Notes: generated by a model from the sequence alone, not told the origin. Positions 54,695 to 63,241 are shown, numbered from the stretch's first letter. The stretch is DNA of 64,000 nucleotides from CAZDWZ01 sp964509425 (GCA_964509425.1 CAZDWZ010000005.1:310001-374000), one strand, 5' to 3'. Made by a program: numbers and translations.

Positions 54695-54741
54695 GTGGGG
54701 CATTTTGACAAATCTCTTCGTTGAAAGAGCGGCGGCGGTGA
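54695..54741 (+). repeat. Copy C (truncated) of the terminal-inverted-repeat element
   Basis: GTGGGGCATTTTGACAAATC and the following TCTTCGTTGAAAGAGCGGC match the left half of copies A and B. The right arm is absent or degenerate. It lies in the divergent spacer between the AMIN gene and the TolB-like gene. Confidence 0.65.
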
Positions 54742-54858
54742 CCGACCAAAATGAAAGCGGGTGTTGCCGCGAGCTTACGGCTAAGAGTATTCTTCTTGGC
54801 TCGTGTGGGAATATCGATCGGGTAGGAAGAGGCGGAAGCTCCGCCGAGACAATATAAT

Positions 54859-55884
54859 ATGACGGTAAAGATTAGATCTGTGAGCCAGCGGTTAATTGCA
54901 GGGCTGATTTTTCTTCTGGGCTTCGCCCTTCAAGCGCCGAGCTCTTCTTGGGCCGCACCTGATGCGGCGGGATTTGAGATCAAACTCTTCGATATACAAC
55001 AGGGACGACTCGTTTTCAGCTACGCAGTAAGCGAGAAAAATTTCGATATCTACGTGCTCGATTTTACGGAGCTCACGGTCAAGCCGCTCGTGACGACGCT
55101 GGCCAATGACGAATCCCCAAGCTGGTCGCCCGACGGTTCGAAGGTTGTCTTTCACTCCGATGCGACGGGAGACACTGAGGTTTACGTCGTGAATGCCGAC
55201 GGCAGTAATCTCCAGCAGCTGACGAACTCGCCGGGCGCGGATGAGAATCCTTCGTGGTCTCCCGATGGAAAGAGTATCGTCTTTCAAACGAAACGCCGGA
55301 AAACCGGTGCTGATTTATATGTCATGAGCGCCGACGGCACGGGGCAGCGGGCGATTTTGCAAAACGGACAGCGGAACGTTTGCCCTATGTGGTCGCCACG
55401 AAAGGACGAGGTTGTTTTTTCTTCCGATGAATCCTGGCCGGGATGGGAGCTTAAGCTCTACAATTTCGCCACTGGGAAGACAGAGACGATGACGAAGGCC
55501 TTTGGCTCGTTTGTTCGTCCGAGCTGGCATCCAGACGGCTCGTCGATAGTCTTTTCATATGGTTCTCCGGAGCAGCTGAATATCTTCCGCGGTGATAAGG
55601 GCAAGCAGCTTGCCACCCTGATGGTGCAGCGGCCGGGCCGGAACTTCGATCCTTCTTGGGATGAAAAGGGGCGATATCTGTTCTTCGCGGGAGAGATGGA
55701 GCCCGGGAAGCAAGATTATCAGCTCCTGGCCTTTGATAGCGCCAAGGTCGCCCAAGATATGGCAGGGAAGATAGTCGAAGTTTTAGTGAGTAAGGGGTCA
55801 ATACGACACCCTCATTTCACCTCGCTGCCTTCTCTTGAGACCTTGCAAAAGGTAAGGCCGAAGGGGAAGAAACCGTCCAAGTAG
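54859..55884 (+). CDS. TolB-like beta-propeller protein (PD40 repeats)
   Basis: A 341-residue protein with a signal peptide (about 1-31, SSSWAAPD). It contains five or six PD40/WD40-like repeats with the motif PSWSPDGSKVVFHSD (PSWSPDGKSIVFQTK, PMWSPRKDEVVFSS, PSWHPDGSSIVFSY, PSWDEKGRYLFFAG), which form a TolB-type six-bladed propeller in the periplasm. The TolB N-terminal domain is missing and pal/tolA are not nearby, so it is not the classical TolB. It is two bases from the next possible ATG, so it leads the TadE/TadE/TadG operon and may assist pilus assembly. Confidence 0.85.
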   Translation: MTVKIRSVSQRLIAGLIFLLGFALQAPSSSWAAPDAAGFEIKLFDIQQGRLVFSYAVSEKNFDIYVLDFTELTVKPLVTTLANDESPSWSPDGSKVVFHSDATGDTEVYVVNADGSNLQQLTNSPGADENPSWSPDGKSIVFQTKRRKTGADLYVMSADGTGQRAILQNGQRNVCPMWSPRKDEVVFSSDESWPGWELKLYNFATGKTETMTKAFGSFVRPSWHPDGSSIVFSYGSPEQLNIFRGDKGKQLATLMVQRPGRNFDPSWDEKGRYLFFAGEMEPGKQDYQLLAFDSAKVAQDMAGKIVEVLVSKGSIRHPHFTSLPSLETLQKVRPKGKKPSK

Positions 55885-55912
55885 GATGGAACAGAATTCA
55901 GCCGGAGGAGTC

Positions 55913-56446
55913 ATGTGGCTATCTGCCACGCATAACAATCAGATGAACTCACGGCTGTCAGAAGGTGGAGCCACGATGGTGGAGTTTACTTTCTCCGTCC
56001 TCGTCTTCTTCTTCTTTATTTTTTGCTCGATAGAGCTCTTGCGGTATGGCTTCACGATTTTGACGTCTCAGTACGTCATTCAGACAGCCGCCCGCCAGGC
56101 CTCCGTAAACGGGCCGGTAGCTGCCGACCTCGACGTGAACAATGTTGATCCTATTGTCATCTCGAACGCCCGGGAGCGTCGTGCTGGGGATATCATTGCA
56201 CATATCCGGACTCTTCAAGCGCCGTATGGACTGAACTTTGCAGATGCGCCGAACGAGATCTCAATCTGTCCGATCCCCAGGCCTGGACAGCCGCCGTCCT
56301 GTAATCCTCCAGGTCGGGATGCCGGGACATTTAACGATCTCGTCCGTATCGAATCAATAATTCGGTTCCGGTTTGTGGTTTTCGGAATCGGCTGGACGAC
56401 CACTACTCGAACAGTTTTTAAGAACGAAGATTATGAATTTCGCTAG
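55913..56446 (+). CDS. TadE-like pseudopilin
   Basis: A 177-residue protein from the ATG at 55913, which has GGAGGAG six bases upstream; an ATG at 55886 is less well placed. A polar leader ends in GGATMVEFTFSVLVFFFFIFCSIELLRYG, the TadE-type segment with Gly before the cleavage region and the conserved Glu, followed by one hydrophobic helix. The periplasmic part is about 120 residues with a Cys pair (CPIPRPGQPPSC). TadE-like proteins are minor pilins of the Flp/Tad pilus. It overlaps the next gene by 14 bases. Confidence 0.85.
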   Translation: MWLSATHNNQMNSRLSEGGATMVEFTFSVLVFFFFIFCSIELLRYGFTILTSQYVIQTAARQASVNGPVAADLDVNNVDPIVISNARERRAGDIIAHIRTLQAPYGLNFADAPNEISICPIPRPGQPPSCNPPGRDAGTFNDLVRIESIIRFRFVVFGIGWTTTTRTVFKNEDYEFR

Positions 56447-57005
56447 AGCACTGCAGACCCAAAGCGATTCTCGTTCCGCTGAGTCTGGTGCGGCGATGAT
56501 GGAGCTTGCCCTCGTTCTTCCCGTGTTGCTCGTCATTTTCTTTGCGAGCTTTGAGCTGACCCGAATTCTGCAGATCCGGACGACGATGTCGATGTTCTCC
56601 CATAACGCGGCGAACCTTGTTTTCAGCGATTGTTTGGAGCTCGACACGCTCACCGCGGGGGGAGGGCAGGCACCGCACATTCAGGACTGCGTGCGGGACA
56701 AAGTTCAACAGCTTGCTCAACAGATAACCCTTATTGCTCCAGGTCTCTCGCTGGTGGTCTCCGTGTACATTCACACGCCGGGCGGCGGTGTGGTCGAATA
56801 CGGGCGCTACACGGAACCGTCACCACTTCCGCCGTCGGTGTTTCAGTCCCAGTATTCCGTGGCTGGCGGACCCGGCGTAAATGAAAATTTCCCAGAATTT
56901 TTCGAGCAACTGGGGAAGGTGGTCATTGCGGAAGTAGGATTTCGTTACGTTCCTATAGTTTACGTACCGTTGAGTTTACAGTTGTATGACGTCGCTATTT
57001 ACTAA
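56433..57005 (+). CDS. Second TadE/TadF-like pseudopilin
   Basis: A 190-residue protein. The leader SAESGAAMMELALVLPVLLVIFFASFELTRIL contains the Gly/Glu prepilin-like site and one hydrophobic helix, as in TadE/TadF. The remainder is periplasmic with two Cys (SDCLELD, IQDCVRD). It overlaps the first pilin by 14 bases and the TadG gene by 20 bases, so all are translationally linked. Two differing minor pilins plus TadG make up the usual tadEFG set, so this one is probably the TadF equivalent. Confidence 0.82.
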   Translation: MNFARALQTQSDSRSAESGAAMMELALVLPVLLVIFFASFELTRILQIRTTMSMFSHNAANLVFSDCLELDTLTAGGGQAPHIQDCVRDKVQQLAQQITLIAPGLSLVVSVYIHTPGGGVVEYGRYTEPSPLPPSVFQSQYSVAGGPGVNENFPEFFEQLGKVVIAEVGFRYVPIVYVPLSLQLYDVAIY

Positions 57006-58659
57006 AGCTGATTTTAGCCGCAAGGCGCTTGGACTTCGTCCAGGCGACGAGCGAGGACTGTTTCTCCCGCTTGTCGCGATGATGCTGTTCTCTATTTTCG
57101 CGGTCATTGGGCTCGCAGTGGACGGCGGGAATCTCTATCAGGCGCGAGTCGACCTCCAAAGCTCGATGGACGCGGCGACGAGGGCCGCTTCGAAGAAATT
57201 TGCTCAGTATGCGCATACCAACCGTGGCACCGGATTCGAAATGATGGTGCGGGACGACGTGGTTCGGGTGATGAAGGCGAACATTATCGCCGCGCGTGGA
57301 CAGATTCCGAACTTTCCGGCGATAGATAGCTTCGACGTAGACGTGACCGAAGAGACGATCACCGCGCGCGCCGTCTGGCCGGTGAGGCTCTACATTCTCG
57401 GCAACTTCCCCGGTTACACACCCACGGTGAATGTCACGGTCGTTTCGCGTTCTCTTGCCCGCAAGCTCATGATTAGTCTTATCATGGACACTTCACTTTC
57501 GATGGTCTGCCCGTCAACTGGCAACGATTGCTCATGCAGCAAGCTCATTCCGCCGGTGTGTCCGCAGCCGCGGATTCTCCATGTTATCACCGCGGCAAAA
57601 GACTTTCTGGATCTCCTTAATCCCGCACGCGATCTCGTCGACATTACCTGGTACTCAGTATCGGCGATTACTGATTTTACGATGGATTTCAGTAGGCGAG
57701 GGAAGGGTTTCAATAAAGCAGACGCTTTAAATCATCTCGAGAATATCAGTGCGGGGTATCACCTGCAGGGCTCGACGAACACTTGCGACGGGGTTCATCA
57801 GTCGTATCAGGGGACGTATCCGCCGACACTCAAGCAGCATCGAGGAAACGTCGGACGCGTTCTGTTTACCGATGGAGCTCCAGCTGCGGGAAGATTCTTT
57901 TTTGCGAGGCCGAAAGCGGCGCTTCCCGCGAATAACGTTCTCGGCCTTGCTGCGACATCGCATGATTACACGCAGTGGGCGACCAACTGGGTGACCTTCA
58001 ACCAGTATGTGGGTTCAGATCCAACCGGCAGCCGGATCCCGAGTGTATCCCGGCTTGCCAAGTCTCGGGTGCCCTATGCGTGGTTGCGCGGATCTCCTCC
58101 GGGAATCATCGCGGGCGACCGATATTGGCCGGCATACCCGGCTGGGCTCGATTCGACGGTTTCGTGCAGCATTTCCAGCAAGACCGACCCTGCGATCGCG
58201 TATCAGCAATGTCTCGAGGATTTTTCCTTCAACACCCCCGATGGAAAAACCTGGGGAGGGACCACGAGCTTTTACGACTATCACGAACAGTTCTATCACT
58301 GCGTGATCGCGATGTCCGACTTCGCGCGTTTGAAGGGTTCAGTGATTTATGCGATTTCGCTCGGCGCGAATCCGGCGATTTCCACTGACCCGTATCAAAA
58401 CGCGCTCGATGATCACACGAGAAAGGACTGTCTCTTGGCGCGTGTAGCTTATGATCCGGAGAAGATGAACCTGCTCTGTCCGTTCGCGGATTTCCCCGGT
58501 GAATTCTCGAAGACGCGCGCGCAGCAAAACTCGGCGCGATTTAACGTTCAAGGGAACTATTATTATGCTCAGACCGCGCCGCAGGTCGGGGCTTTGTTTA
58601 CAAGTCAGCTCTATCCGAAGCTTGCACGAAAGTTGAAGACTTCAATCCTCATTCCGTAG
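56986..58659 (+). CDS. TadG-like pilus protein with von Willebrand A domain
   Basis: A 557-residue protein. The N-terminal Tad helix is LFLPLVAMMLFSIFAVIGLAVDGGNLYQARVDLQSSMDAATRAA (about 26-70), as in TadG. A von Willebrand type A domain begins near residue 160 with the MIDAS motif MDTSLSMV (Asp168, Ser170, Ser172), interrupted by a Cys-rich loop (CPSTGNDCSCSKLIPPVC). FTDGAPAAGR appears later. The Cys pattern suggests disulfides outside the cell. TadG anchors the Tad pilus or mediates adhesion. It is the last gene of the operon; I see no strong terminator in the next 100 bases. Confidence 0.88.
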   Translation: MTSLFTKADFSRKALGLRPGDERGLFLPLVAMMLFSIFAVIGLAVDGGNLYQARVDLQSSMDAATRAASKKFAQYAHTNRGTGFEMMVRDDVVRVMKANIIAARGQIPNFPAIDSFDVDVTEETITARAVWPVRLYILGNFPGYTPTVNVTVVSRSLARKLMISLIMDTSLSMVCPSTGNDCSCSKLIPPVCPQPRILHVITAAKDFLDLLNPARDLVDITWYSVSAITDFTMDFSRRGKGFNKADALNHLENISAGYHLQGSTNTCDGVHQSYQGTYPPTLKQHRGNVGRVLFTDGAPAAGRFFFARPKAALPANNVLGLAATSHDYTQWATNWVTFNQYVGSDPTGSRIPSVSRLAKSRVPYAWLRGSPPGIIAGDRYWPAYPAGLDSTVSCSISSKTDPAIAYQQCLEDFSFNTPDGKTWGGTTSFYDYHEQFYHCVIAMSDFARLKGSVIYAISLGANPAISTDPYQNALDDHTRKDCLLARVAYDPEKMNLLCPFADFPGEFSKTRAQQNSARFNVQGNYYYAQTAPQVGALFTSQLYPKLARKLKTSILIP

Positions 58660-59079
58660 GGAGCGATGGAGTGAGCCGCTTTTTCGGCCGTGCGTGATCA
58701 CTTTGCGCGATCATAAAATGATCGGAAAATGAAACCAACTGGACGGCAAGATCCGTCCCCAGTATCCGTCTGCACAGTGAATAACGTTAGACGTCGCGCG
58801 ACGAGCGCGGGTGCAGTTCTTTCCTTTTTGTTTCTCTCCGCTCGAAAATACATTTTCTGTCTCGAGGTCCAGAGGGAGTGAGTTGGGCAACGTTTTTTTC
58901 GGATTTAACCCCTACGTTGCTCCTTGAAGTGTCTTCTCCAAAAAAGCGTGGGCATTTCGCGGAGCAGCGTATGGCACCACCGCAACCCCGGGGGAGAAAG
59001 ACTCGACCAAGAGTCTCTCTTTCCGGACTGTCCCCGCGGTTTGTGTGCGTAAAGCGAGCTTCACCCGAGGTATTTCGCG
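58660..59079. other. 420-base spacer before a G/C-rich small gene
   Basis: Contains box GGAGTGAGTTGGGCAAC (58875-58891) and the hairpin GCAACGT (58887-58893) with ACGTTGC (58914-58920). A further stem, AGACTC/GAGTCT, occurs near 58998-59015. No supported reading frame. Confidence 0.5.
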
Positions 59080-59271
59080 ATGGCAGACAAGATGCGCCGC
59101 ACCGTTTACGGTTGGAAGGACGAGCGAGCGATGCTGGCCCGGGCAAAGCACAGTCCTGCGACGATCGCGGCGAGGGCGAAGTTCTGGCGGAGCATCCACA
59201 TGGTCGCGGCGTTCTTCGGACTCCTGATTCTGCTGTCGGCAGTCGCCTGGATGCTGGCAGCCGTTCTGTAA
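59080..59271 (+). CDS. G/C-rich orphan: small single-pass membrane protein
   Basis: A 63-residue protein with a basic N-terminal half (MRRTVYGWKDERAMLARAKH) and one C-terminal membrane helix (about 42-63, MVAAFFGLLILLSAVAWMLAA). GAGG lies 11 bases before the ATG. Nearly all codons end in G or C. It resembles small inner-membrane proteins but no family. It is a singleton bracketed by an inverted pair of a GAGTTGGGC box (58875 and 59345), about 280-390 bases apart from the gene ends. Confidence 0.6.
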   Translation: MADKMRRTVYGWKDERAMLARAKHSPATIAARAKFWRSIHMVAAFFGLLILLSAVAWMLAAVL

Positions 59272-59344
59272 GGCGGAACAGGGCGGTCGACGGGTTCAAA
59301 GTGGTGCGGAGGTTTGCTGTTCGGACGCGTTCCGGCAGCCGACA

Positions 59345-59366
59345 GGAGTTCGCCCAACTCCACTCC
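59345..59366 (-). repeat. Flanking box, inverted (right of the 59080 gene)
   Basis: On the minus strand GGAGTGGAGTTGGGCGAAC corresponds to GGAGT-GAGTTGGGCAAC at 58875. Part of it is self-complementary (GGAGT/ACTCC). Confidence 0.5.
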
Positions 59367-59620
59367 GCCCACCGCGGAAAGGCAATGGCCGAACATGTGT
59401 CGGGCAGCCAAGATCAGGTAAAAGTCAGGTTTTCGTGGCATTTTGCTAGTATATTTGCTCCGGATCGGCTTCCAAAAGTCCCGATTTTATTGTATTTTCC
59501 TCCGTAATTGACGAAGTTTTTAAATCGTCATCTTTCAGCAACCAGGAACAACCTCGATGCTGCGCCGTTTTGGGCGTTGCTCTCTTCCGTCCCCGGGCCC
59601 CTCTTTTGCCCGGGTTCATA

Positions 59621-59636
59621 TGGAGTGAGTTGGGTA
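59621..59636 (+). repeat. Flanking box, direct (left of the 59888 gene)
   Basis: GGAGTGAGTTGGGTAA, identical at 13 of its first 13 bases to the box at 58875-58891. Confidence 0.5.
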
Positions 59637-59887
59637 ATTTAGGTTCTCATTTTTCATTTCTAATTTTTTAGCGTGTTGTCCGTAGAGGTGCATTTTTTCG
59701 CTCGGCGATTGGCCGTGACGATACTTCATGCGCTTCTCCGGACATCACGCACTCACATTCGTCAACTCCGAACCCTTGCTGGGCCGGAGAACGGGAACTG
59801 CTTCTGACCGGTGCATTTGACCGGGGGCAGGACGAAATCGCGGCTCGTAGCCGTGCGTGCAGACTCCAACCGTCACATGAGGGAGCA

Positions 59888-61294
59888 ATGACCGAACGAC
59901 TCGTGCTTTCCACGCCGCAGAAGGCGCACCTCCAAGAGGCGCTGCGCCTCTGGATCGAGCGCAAGCTGCCGGGGCAGGACAACGACCTGAACAACGAATT
60001 CCGTATCGAGCTGGCCAAGTTCGTCTGGGGCGTCATCCCGGAACTCTCGAACGCGGCCCGCAAGTACTTCGCCGTCGGGATCGCCCGCTTCTTCCTCGCC
60101 ACCTACAAGGGCAGCGAGGCGATGCCCGACGAGGAGCTGCTGAAGAAGGCGTTGGAGGGCCAGTACCTCCGCGCGCAGAAGACCAGCACCCCGGAACCGA
60201 CGGCCACCATCGTCATGGCCGCGCCCGACACCTTGTTCGACGAGGTGTACGTCCCCAGCCTGCGCACCATGATGCCCGAGCCGACGCGCGACGGCGTCAC
60301 CGCGGTGATCCGCCCGCCCGACGTGATCGAGCCGGATCGCGACGGCGAACTCGCCGGCGGGAAGGCCAAGCCCCGCATGCCGCTCGGCGCGTGGGTGGGC
60401 ATCAGCCTCGTCGCCCTGCTGCTGCTCGGCGGCGGCGGCACCGCCCTCTGGTTCGCGGTGAACCGCGGGGCGACGGTGGAAGTCGCGCAGGACCCGCCGC
60501 CCGAAACCGGGGGTAATGGCGAGGACGCCAACAACAACAACGGAACTCCGGCGACGACGCCGGACGACAAGCAGAAGGAGCCGATCCTGCCGAAGGCGAA
60601 GGACAAGGACAAGGAGAAGGATCCCCTCCCGCCGCCGATGCCGAAGGACAAGGATAAGGACAAGGAGAAGGATCCCCTCCCGATGCCGATGCCGAAGGAC
60701 AAGGATAAGGACAAGGAGAAGGATCCCCTCCCGATGCCGAAGAACAAGGATAAGGACAAGGAGAAGGATCCCCTCCCGATGCCGAAGGACAAGGACAAGG
60801 AGAAGGATCCGCTCCCGCCGCCGATGCCGAAGGAGAAGACCCCGACCGAGAAGTTCAACGAGTGGTACGATGCGTCGAAGGCCAAGGTCTCGGACCTGAA
60901 GCCGGGGAACGCCCTGTCCAAGTTCTCGACGCGGGACGCCCCGCTGGCGTTGGGGGATCCGACCAAGGGCTCGGGTTCGGAGATCTCGGCCTGTCTGATG
61001 TACCACCACGTCTTGGGGATCAAGGACATCACCAAAGACAGCGTCGAGCGGTGGATCGTGTTCCGGCACTACAGCACCAAGGAGGGCACGGCCGTCTGGA
61101 AGAAAGATCCGGACCTGAGTTCAACCCCCAAGGAGCTGTGGACGGAACTCGGTCGCGACCACACCGACCCGTCGAAGGCGCTCGACGAGAACGGCCCGAA
61201 GGACAAGACGTGGAAGGCGAACGTCGCGCTCGTCGAAGCGGCGTTGAAGGAGCTGCCGGACGAGGTCAAGCGCGCGCCGCGCATCCTCGACTGA
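59888..61294 (+). CDS. G/C-rich orphan: single-pass membrane protein with KDKDKEKDPLP linker
   Basis: A 468-residue protein with ribosome site GAGGGAGCA. The N-terminal cytoplasmic helical region is about 1-115 (LQEALRLWIERKLPGQDNDLNNEF). One membrane helix lies at about 172-195 (WVGISLVALLLLGGGGTALWFAV). An extracytoplasmic linker of about seventy residues repeats KDKDKDKEKDPLPMPMP. The C-terminal domain is about 315-468 and has no signature I know. It may transmit signals or anchor something to the wall, but this cannot be shown. The linker DNA is a tandem repeat (60600-60830). Codons are strongly G/C-ending. It is a singleton ended by a clear terminator. Confidence 0.78.
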   Translation: MTERLVLSTPQKAHLQEALRLWIERKLPGQDNDLNNEFRIELAKFVWGVIPELSNAARKYFAVGIARFFLATYKGSEAMPDEELLKKALEGQYLRAQKTSTPEPTATIVMAAPDTLFDEVYVPSLRTMMPEPTRDGVTAVIRPPDVIEPDRDGELAGGKAKPRMPLGAWVGISLVALLLLGGGGTALWFAVNRGATVEVAQDPPPETGGNGEDANNNNGTPATTPDDKQKEPILPKAKDKDKEKDPLPPPMPKDKDKDKEKDPLPMPMPKDKDKDKEKDPLPMPKNKDKDKEKDPLPMPKDKDKEKDPLPPPMPKEKTPTEKFNEWYDASKAKVSDLKPGNALSKFSTRDAPLALGDPTKGSGSEISACLMYHHVLGIKDITKDSVERWIVFRHYSTKEGTAVWKKDPDLSSTPKELWTELGRDHTDPSKALDENGPKDKTWKANVALVEAALKELPDEVKRAPRILD

Positions 61295-62080
61295 CCATCG
61301 GAACCTGACGGTCTGACTCCATTGGGGAGGAGACCGTCAGTGCAATACGTGTGAGGAAAGGGTCTGCTGAAACAATCAGCGGACTGGAGTCGCCCAACTC
61401 CTCCCACACTTTTTCTCAAAGAAAGCGTGAGCGGAATCGCGAGCAAAATCGCGAAGCAGAATAATTCTAAAAATTTGAGCTTGATTCATGAGCATGGCCG
61501 TTTTGTTGACACTTCATGAGCTGCGCCGGATAATTTTCGACGCGCACAAGGAGGCATGCGGTTTCCTGCGGATGGCCGATTGATTTTCGTAGTCGTCTTG
61601 TGTTGACGGCGTGATCTCGGGCGTGAATATGCTGGGGCTTGTTTGAAGATGCACCAGACGAAAAGGTCTGGGAGTCCACGTATGGTCCTCCTTATTTCCC
61701 AGAACCGTGGTTTCCGAAGAATTCCCAAAGAGAGGTCCCGCCAAGTGCCTGTCAGAGGCTCTCGGCGGGATATTCTCGGAATGGGAGACGATGTGCACGT
61801 CAGATCATCGACGTGAATCGTTGACTCGGTCTCGCATGCTCCCGCAATAAATGTAAGCGCGGAGTTAACATGGAGTACCGTTCAACTGACTCTTTGTCTT
61901 ACCGGACGTGGGTTCGAGTTCTTCGAGGTGTCATGGAATGGGGAGAGCGGACTCTCCCCTTCCACGTGCAGACTATGATCAGAGCCGCCGCGAGGCCGGC
62001 TCTTTAGGAAGGGAACCGCCATTTTTCGTCCAATTGCTCGGACGTCCGACTGGGTGTCTCAACCCTGCCGGATATACTGA
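61295..62080. other. 786-base non-coding stretch
   Basis: After the terminator above there are hairpins TCCCGCC/GGCGGGA (about 61737-61770) with outer CCGAAGAAT/ATTCTCGG, and GGGGAGAG-CGGA-CTCTCCCC (61940-61959) extended by GGAA/TTCC. I find no supported gene or tRNA. Confidence 0.5.
61349..61417 (+). terminator. Terminator of the KDKDKEKDPLP gene, containing an inverted flanking box
   Basis: GTGTGAGGA (61349-61357) pairs with TCCTCCCACAC (61399-61409). An inner stem GTCTGCTG/CAGCGGAC is present, and TTTTTCTC follows. The strand opposite 61386-61405 reads GGGAGGAGTTGGGCGACTCC, the inverted partner of the box at 59621. Confidence 0.75.
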
Positions 62081-63241
62081 TCATTGCCAGTAGCATGCCT
62101 GCCCGTTGCCGGGGCAGACCTTCTGCGGCGCGCGCTGGACGCCGCCGAAGGTGATGCGCTGGTGGCTGGACGTCGTCGTCGCCGGGAGGACGTACCCGCT
62201 GTGCGGCCGGATCGTCTGGGTGGTCATCAGCGGCGTGTGCGTGGTCTGCACCGGCACGCCGCAGGCGACGCAGTCGGACATGATCACCGAGCCGCCGGAC
62301 ATCACGACGTACGACGACGACGGAGCCGGGGTCGGGATGCTGGTGAACCGCTCCGGCGTCTTCTCCGGGGCCTTCGACCGGTCGAGACGCGTGCGCGGGT
62401 ACCAGCCGTCCGGCTTCTCACCGTCCGACCGCCACTCGCGATCGACGTAGTCGATGTTGGCAACCAGCGCCGCCGGCAGGTAGAAGTTGTCCAAGATCAC
62501 CCCTTCGTGCTTCGAGTAGCTGGCCGTGGTGGTCCGGTCGCCGTACTTCACGTTCAACTTCTCACCGTAGGCCCCGCAGGTGTAGCTCAACTCGGTCTGG
62601 ACGGCCGTGCCGTCCTCGTTTCTGACGGTCGCCCCGGGGTACGGCTCGGGCTTGATCTCGTACTTGGTTTTCTTGGCGGGCGGCTCCATCTTCGGGACGG
62701 CCTTCGCGACGGGCGGGACGTCCGTGGTCTGCAGGCTGATCGTGGTCGGGGTGAAGGTGCTGTCCAGTTTCAGGATCTCCTTCTCGAGGCTCGCCTTCTT
62801 CTCCATCAACTTGTCCAGCGCGGCCTTCGCCTGCGCCGTCAGATCGACCTTGTCCTGCTCCTTCGGGGCCGCGTCGCTGGCCTTCTTGCGGTCGATGTAC
62901 TTGGAGTTGACGACGCGAATCCGCGGGAGCAACTCCGCGTACTCGGTCTTCAACGCCTTGAGGGTTTCGAGGTCCAACTCGCCCTCGGCGATGATCACCG
63001 TGGCCTCGGCCTCGGTGTGCGCCGCCTTCGACTTGGCCGCGGCCTTCCGCGCCTCGTCGAGCTGCTTCTCGAGGTCGGCGACGGTCTTGACGTCGGCCTC
63101 CGCGGTCAGCTTCTTGGCCGCCGCGTCTTTCTTCGCATCCGTCAGTTTGGTCTGCGCCGGCGTTTGCGCGGCGGCGGTGTTGCTGAGGCCGAGGATGCCG
63201 GCGGCGAGCAGCAACAACGCGAGAACGAGACGGGTCAACAC
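62081..63241 (-). CDS. G/C-rich orphan: exported coiled-coil protein
   Basis: A 386-residue protein with a GTG start and a GGGAGG ribosome site eight bases upstream. The signal peptide is MLTRLVLALLLLAAGILGLSNTAAAQ. Roughly residues 30-165 are a Lys/Ala/Glu coiled coil (DVKTVADLEKQLDEARKAAAK, LMEKKASLEKEILKL). After a Pro/Lys linker a compact domain with four to five Cys follows (TCGAYGEKLNVKYGD, SDCVACGVPV, KVCPGNGQACYWQ), including the sequence REWRSDGEKPDGWYPRTRLDRS. No family recognised. It probably acts in the periplasm. Strongly G/C-ending codons; singleton. Confidence 0.75.
   Translation of the reverse strand: MLTRLVLALLLLAAGILGLSNTAAAQTPAQTKLTDAKKDAAAKKLTAEADVKTVADLEKQLDEARKAAAKSKAAHTEAEATVIIAEGELDLETLKALKTEYAELLPRIRVVNSKYIDRKKASDAAPKEQDKVDLTAQAKAALDKLMEKKASLEKEILKLDSTFTPTTISLQTTDVPPVAKAVPKMEPPAKKTKYEIKPEPYPGATVRNEDGTAVQTELSYTCGAYGEKLNVKYGDRTTTASYSKHEGVILDNFYLPAALVANIDYVDREWRSDGEKPDGWYPRTRLDRSKAPEKTPERFTSIPTPAPSSSYVVMSGGSVIMSDCVACGVPVQTTHTPLMTTQTIRPHSGYVLPATTTSSHQRITFGGVQRAPQKVCPGNGQACYWQ

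Larger units (their letters stand above)
59272..59887. other. 616-base spacer between two G/C-rich genes
   Basis: Contains the inverted box GGAGTTCGCCCAACTCCACTCC (59345-59366), a terminator-like stem CCCGGGC/GCCCGGG (59591-59597, 59607-59613) and, just after it, the direct box GGAGTGAGTTGGGTAA (59621-59636). An A/T-rich interval lies near 59440-59530 and 59640-59670. I see no other gene. Confidence 0.5.

Noticed and set aside
58878..59507. Long plus-strand frame (209 codons) overlapping the small G/C-rich gene.
   Set aside because: Arg/Ser/Pro-rich product typical of an off-frame reading of G/C-rich DNA, and it contains the flanking boxes. The 59080 frame gives a sensible membrane protein.
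60103..61035. Minus-strand frames of 310 and more codons opposite the KDKDKEKDPLP gene.
   Set aside because: They are low-complexity readings (FSLSLSLSF) of the opposite strand of a tandem repeat.
61895..61925. GGGTTCGAGTT considered as the T-arm of a tRNA.
   Set aside because: No matching acceptor, D- or anticodon arms can be drawn around it.
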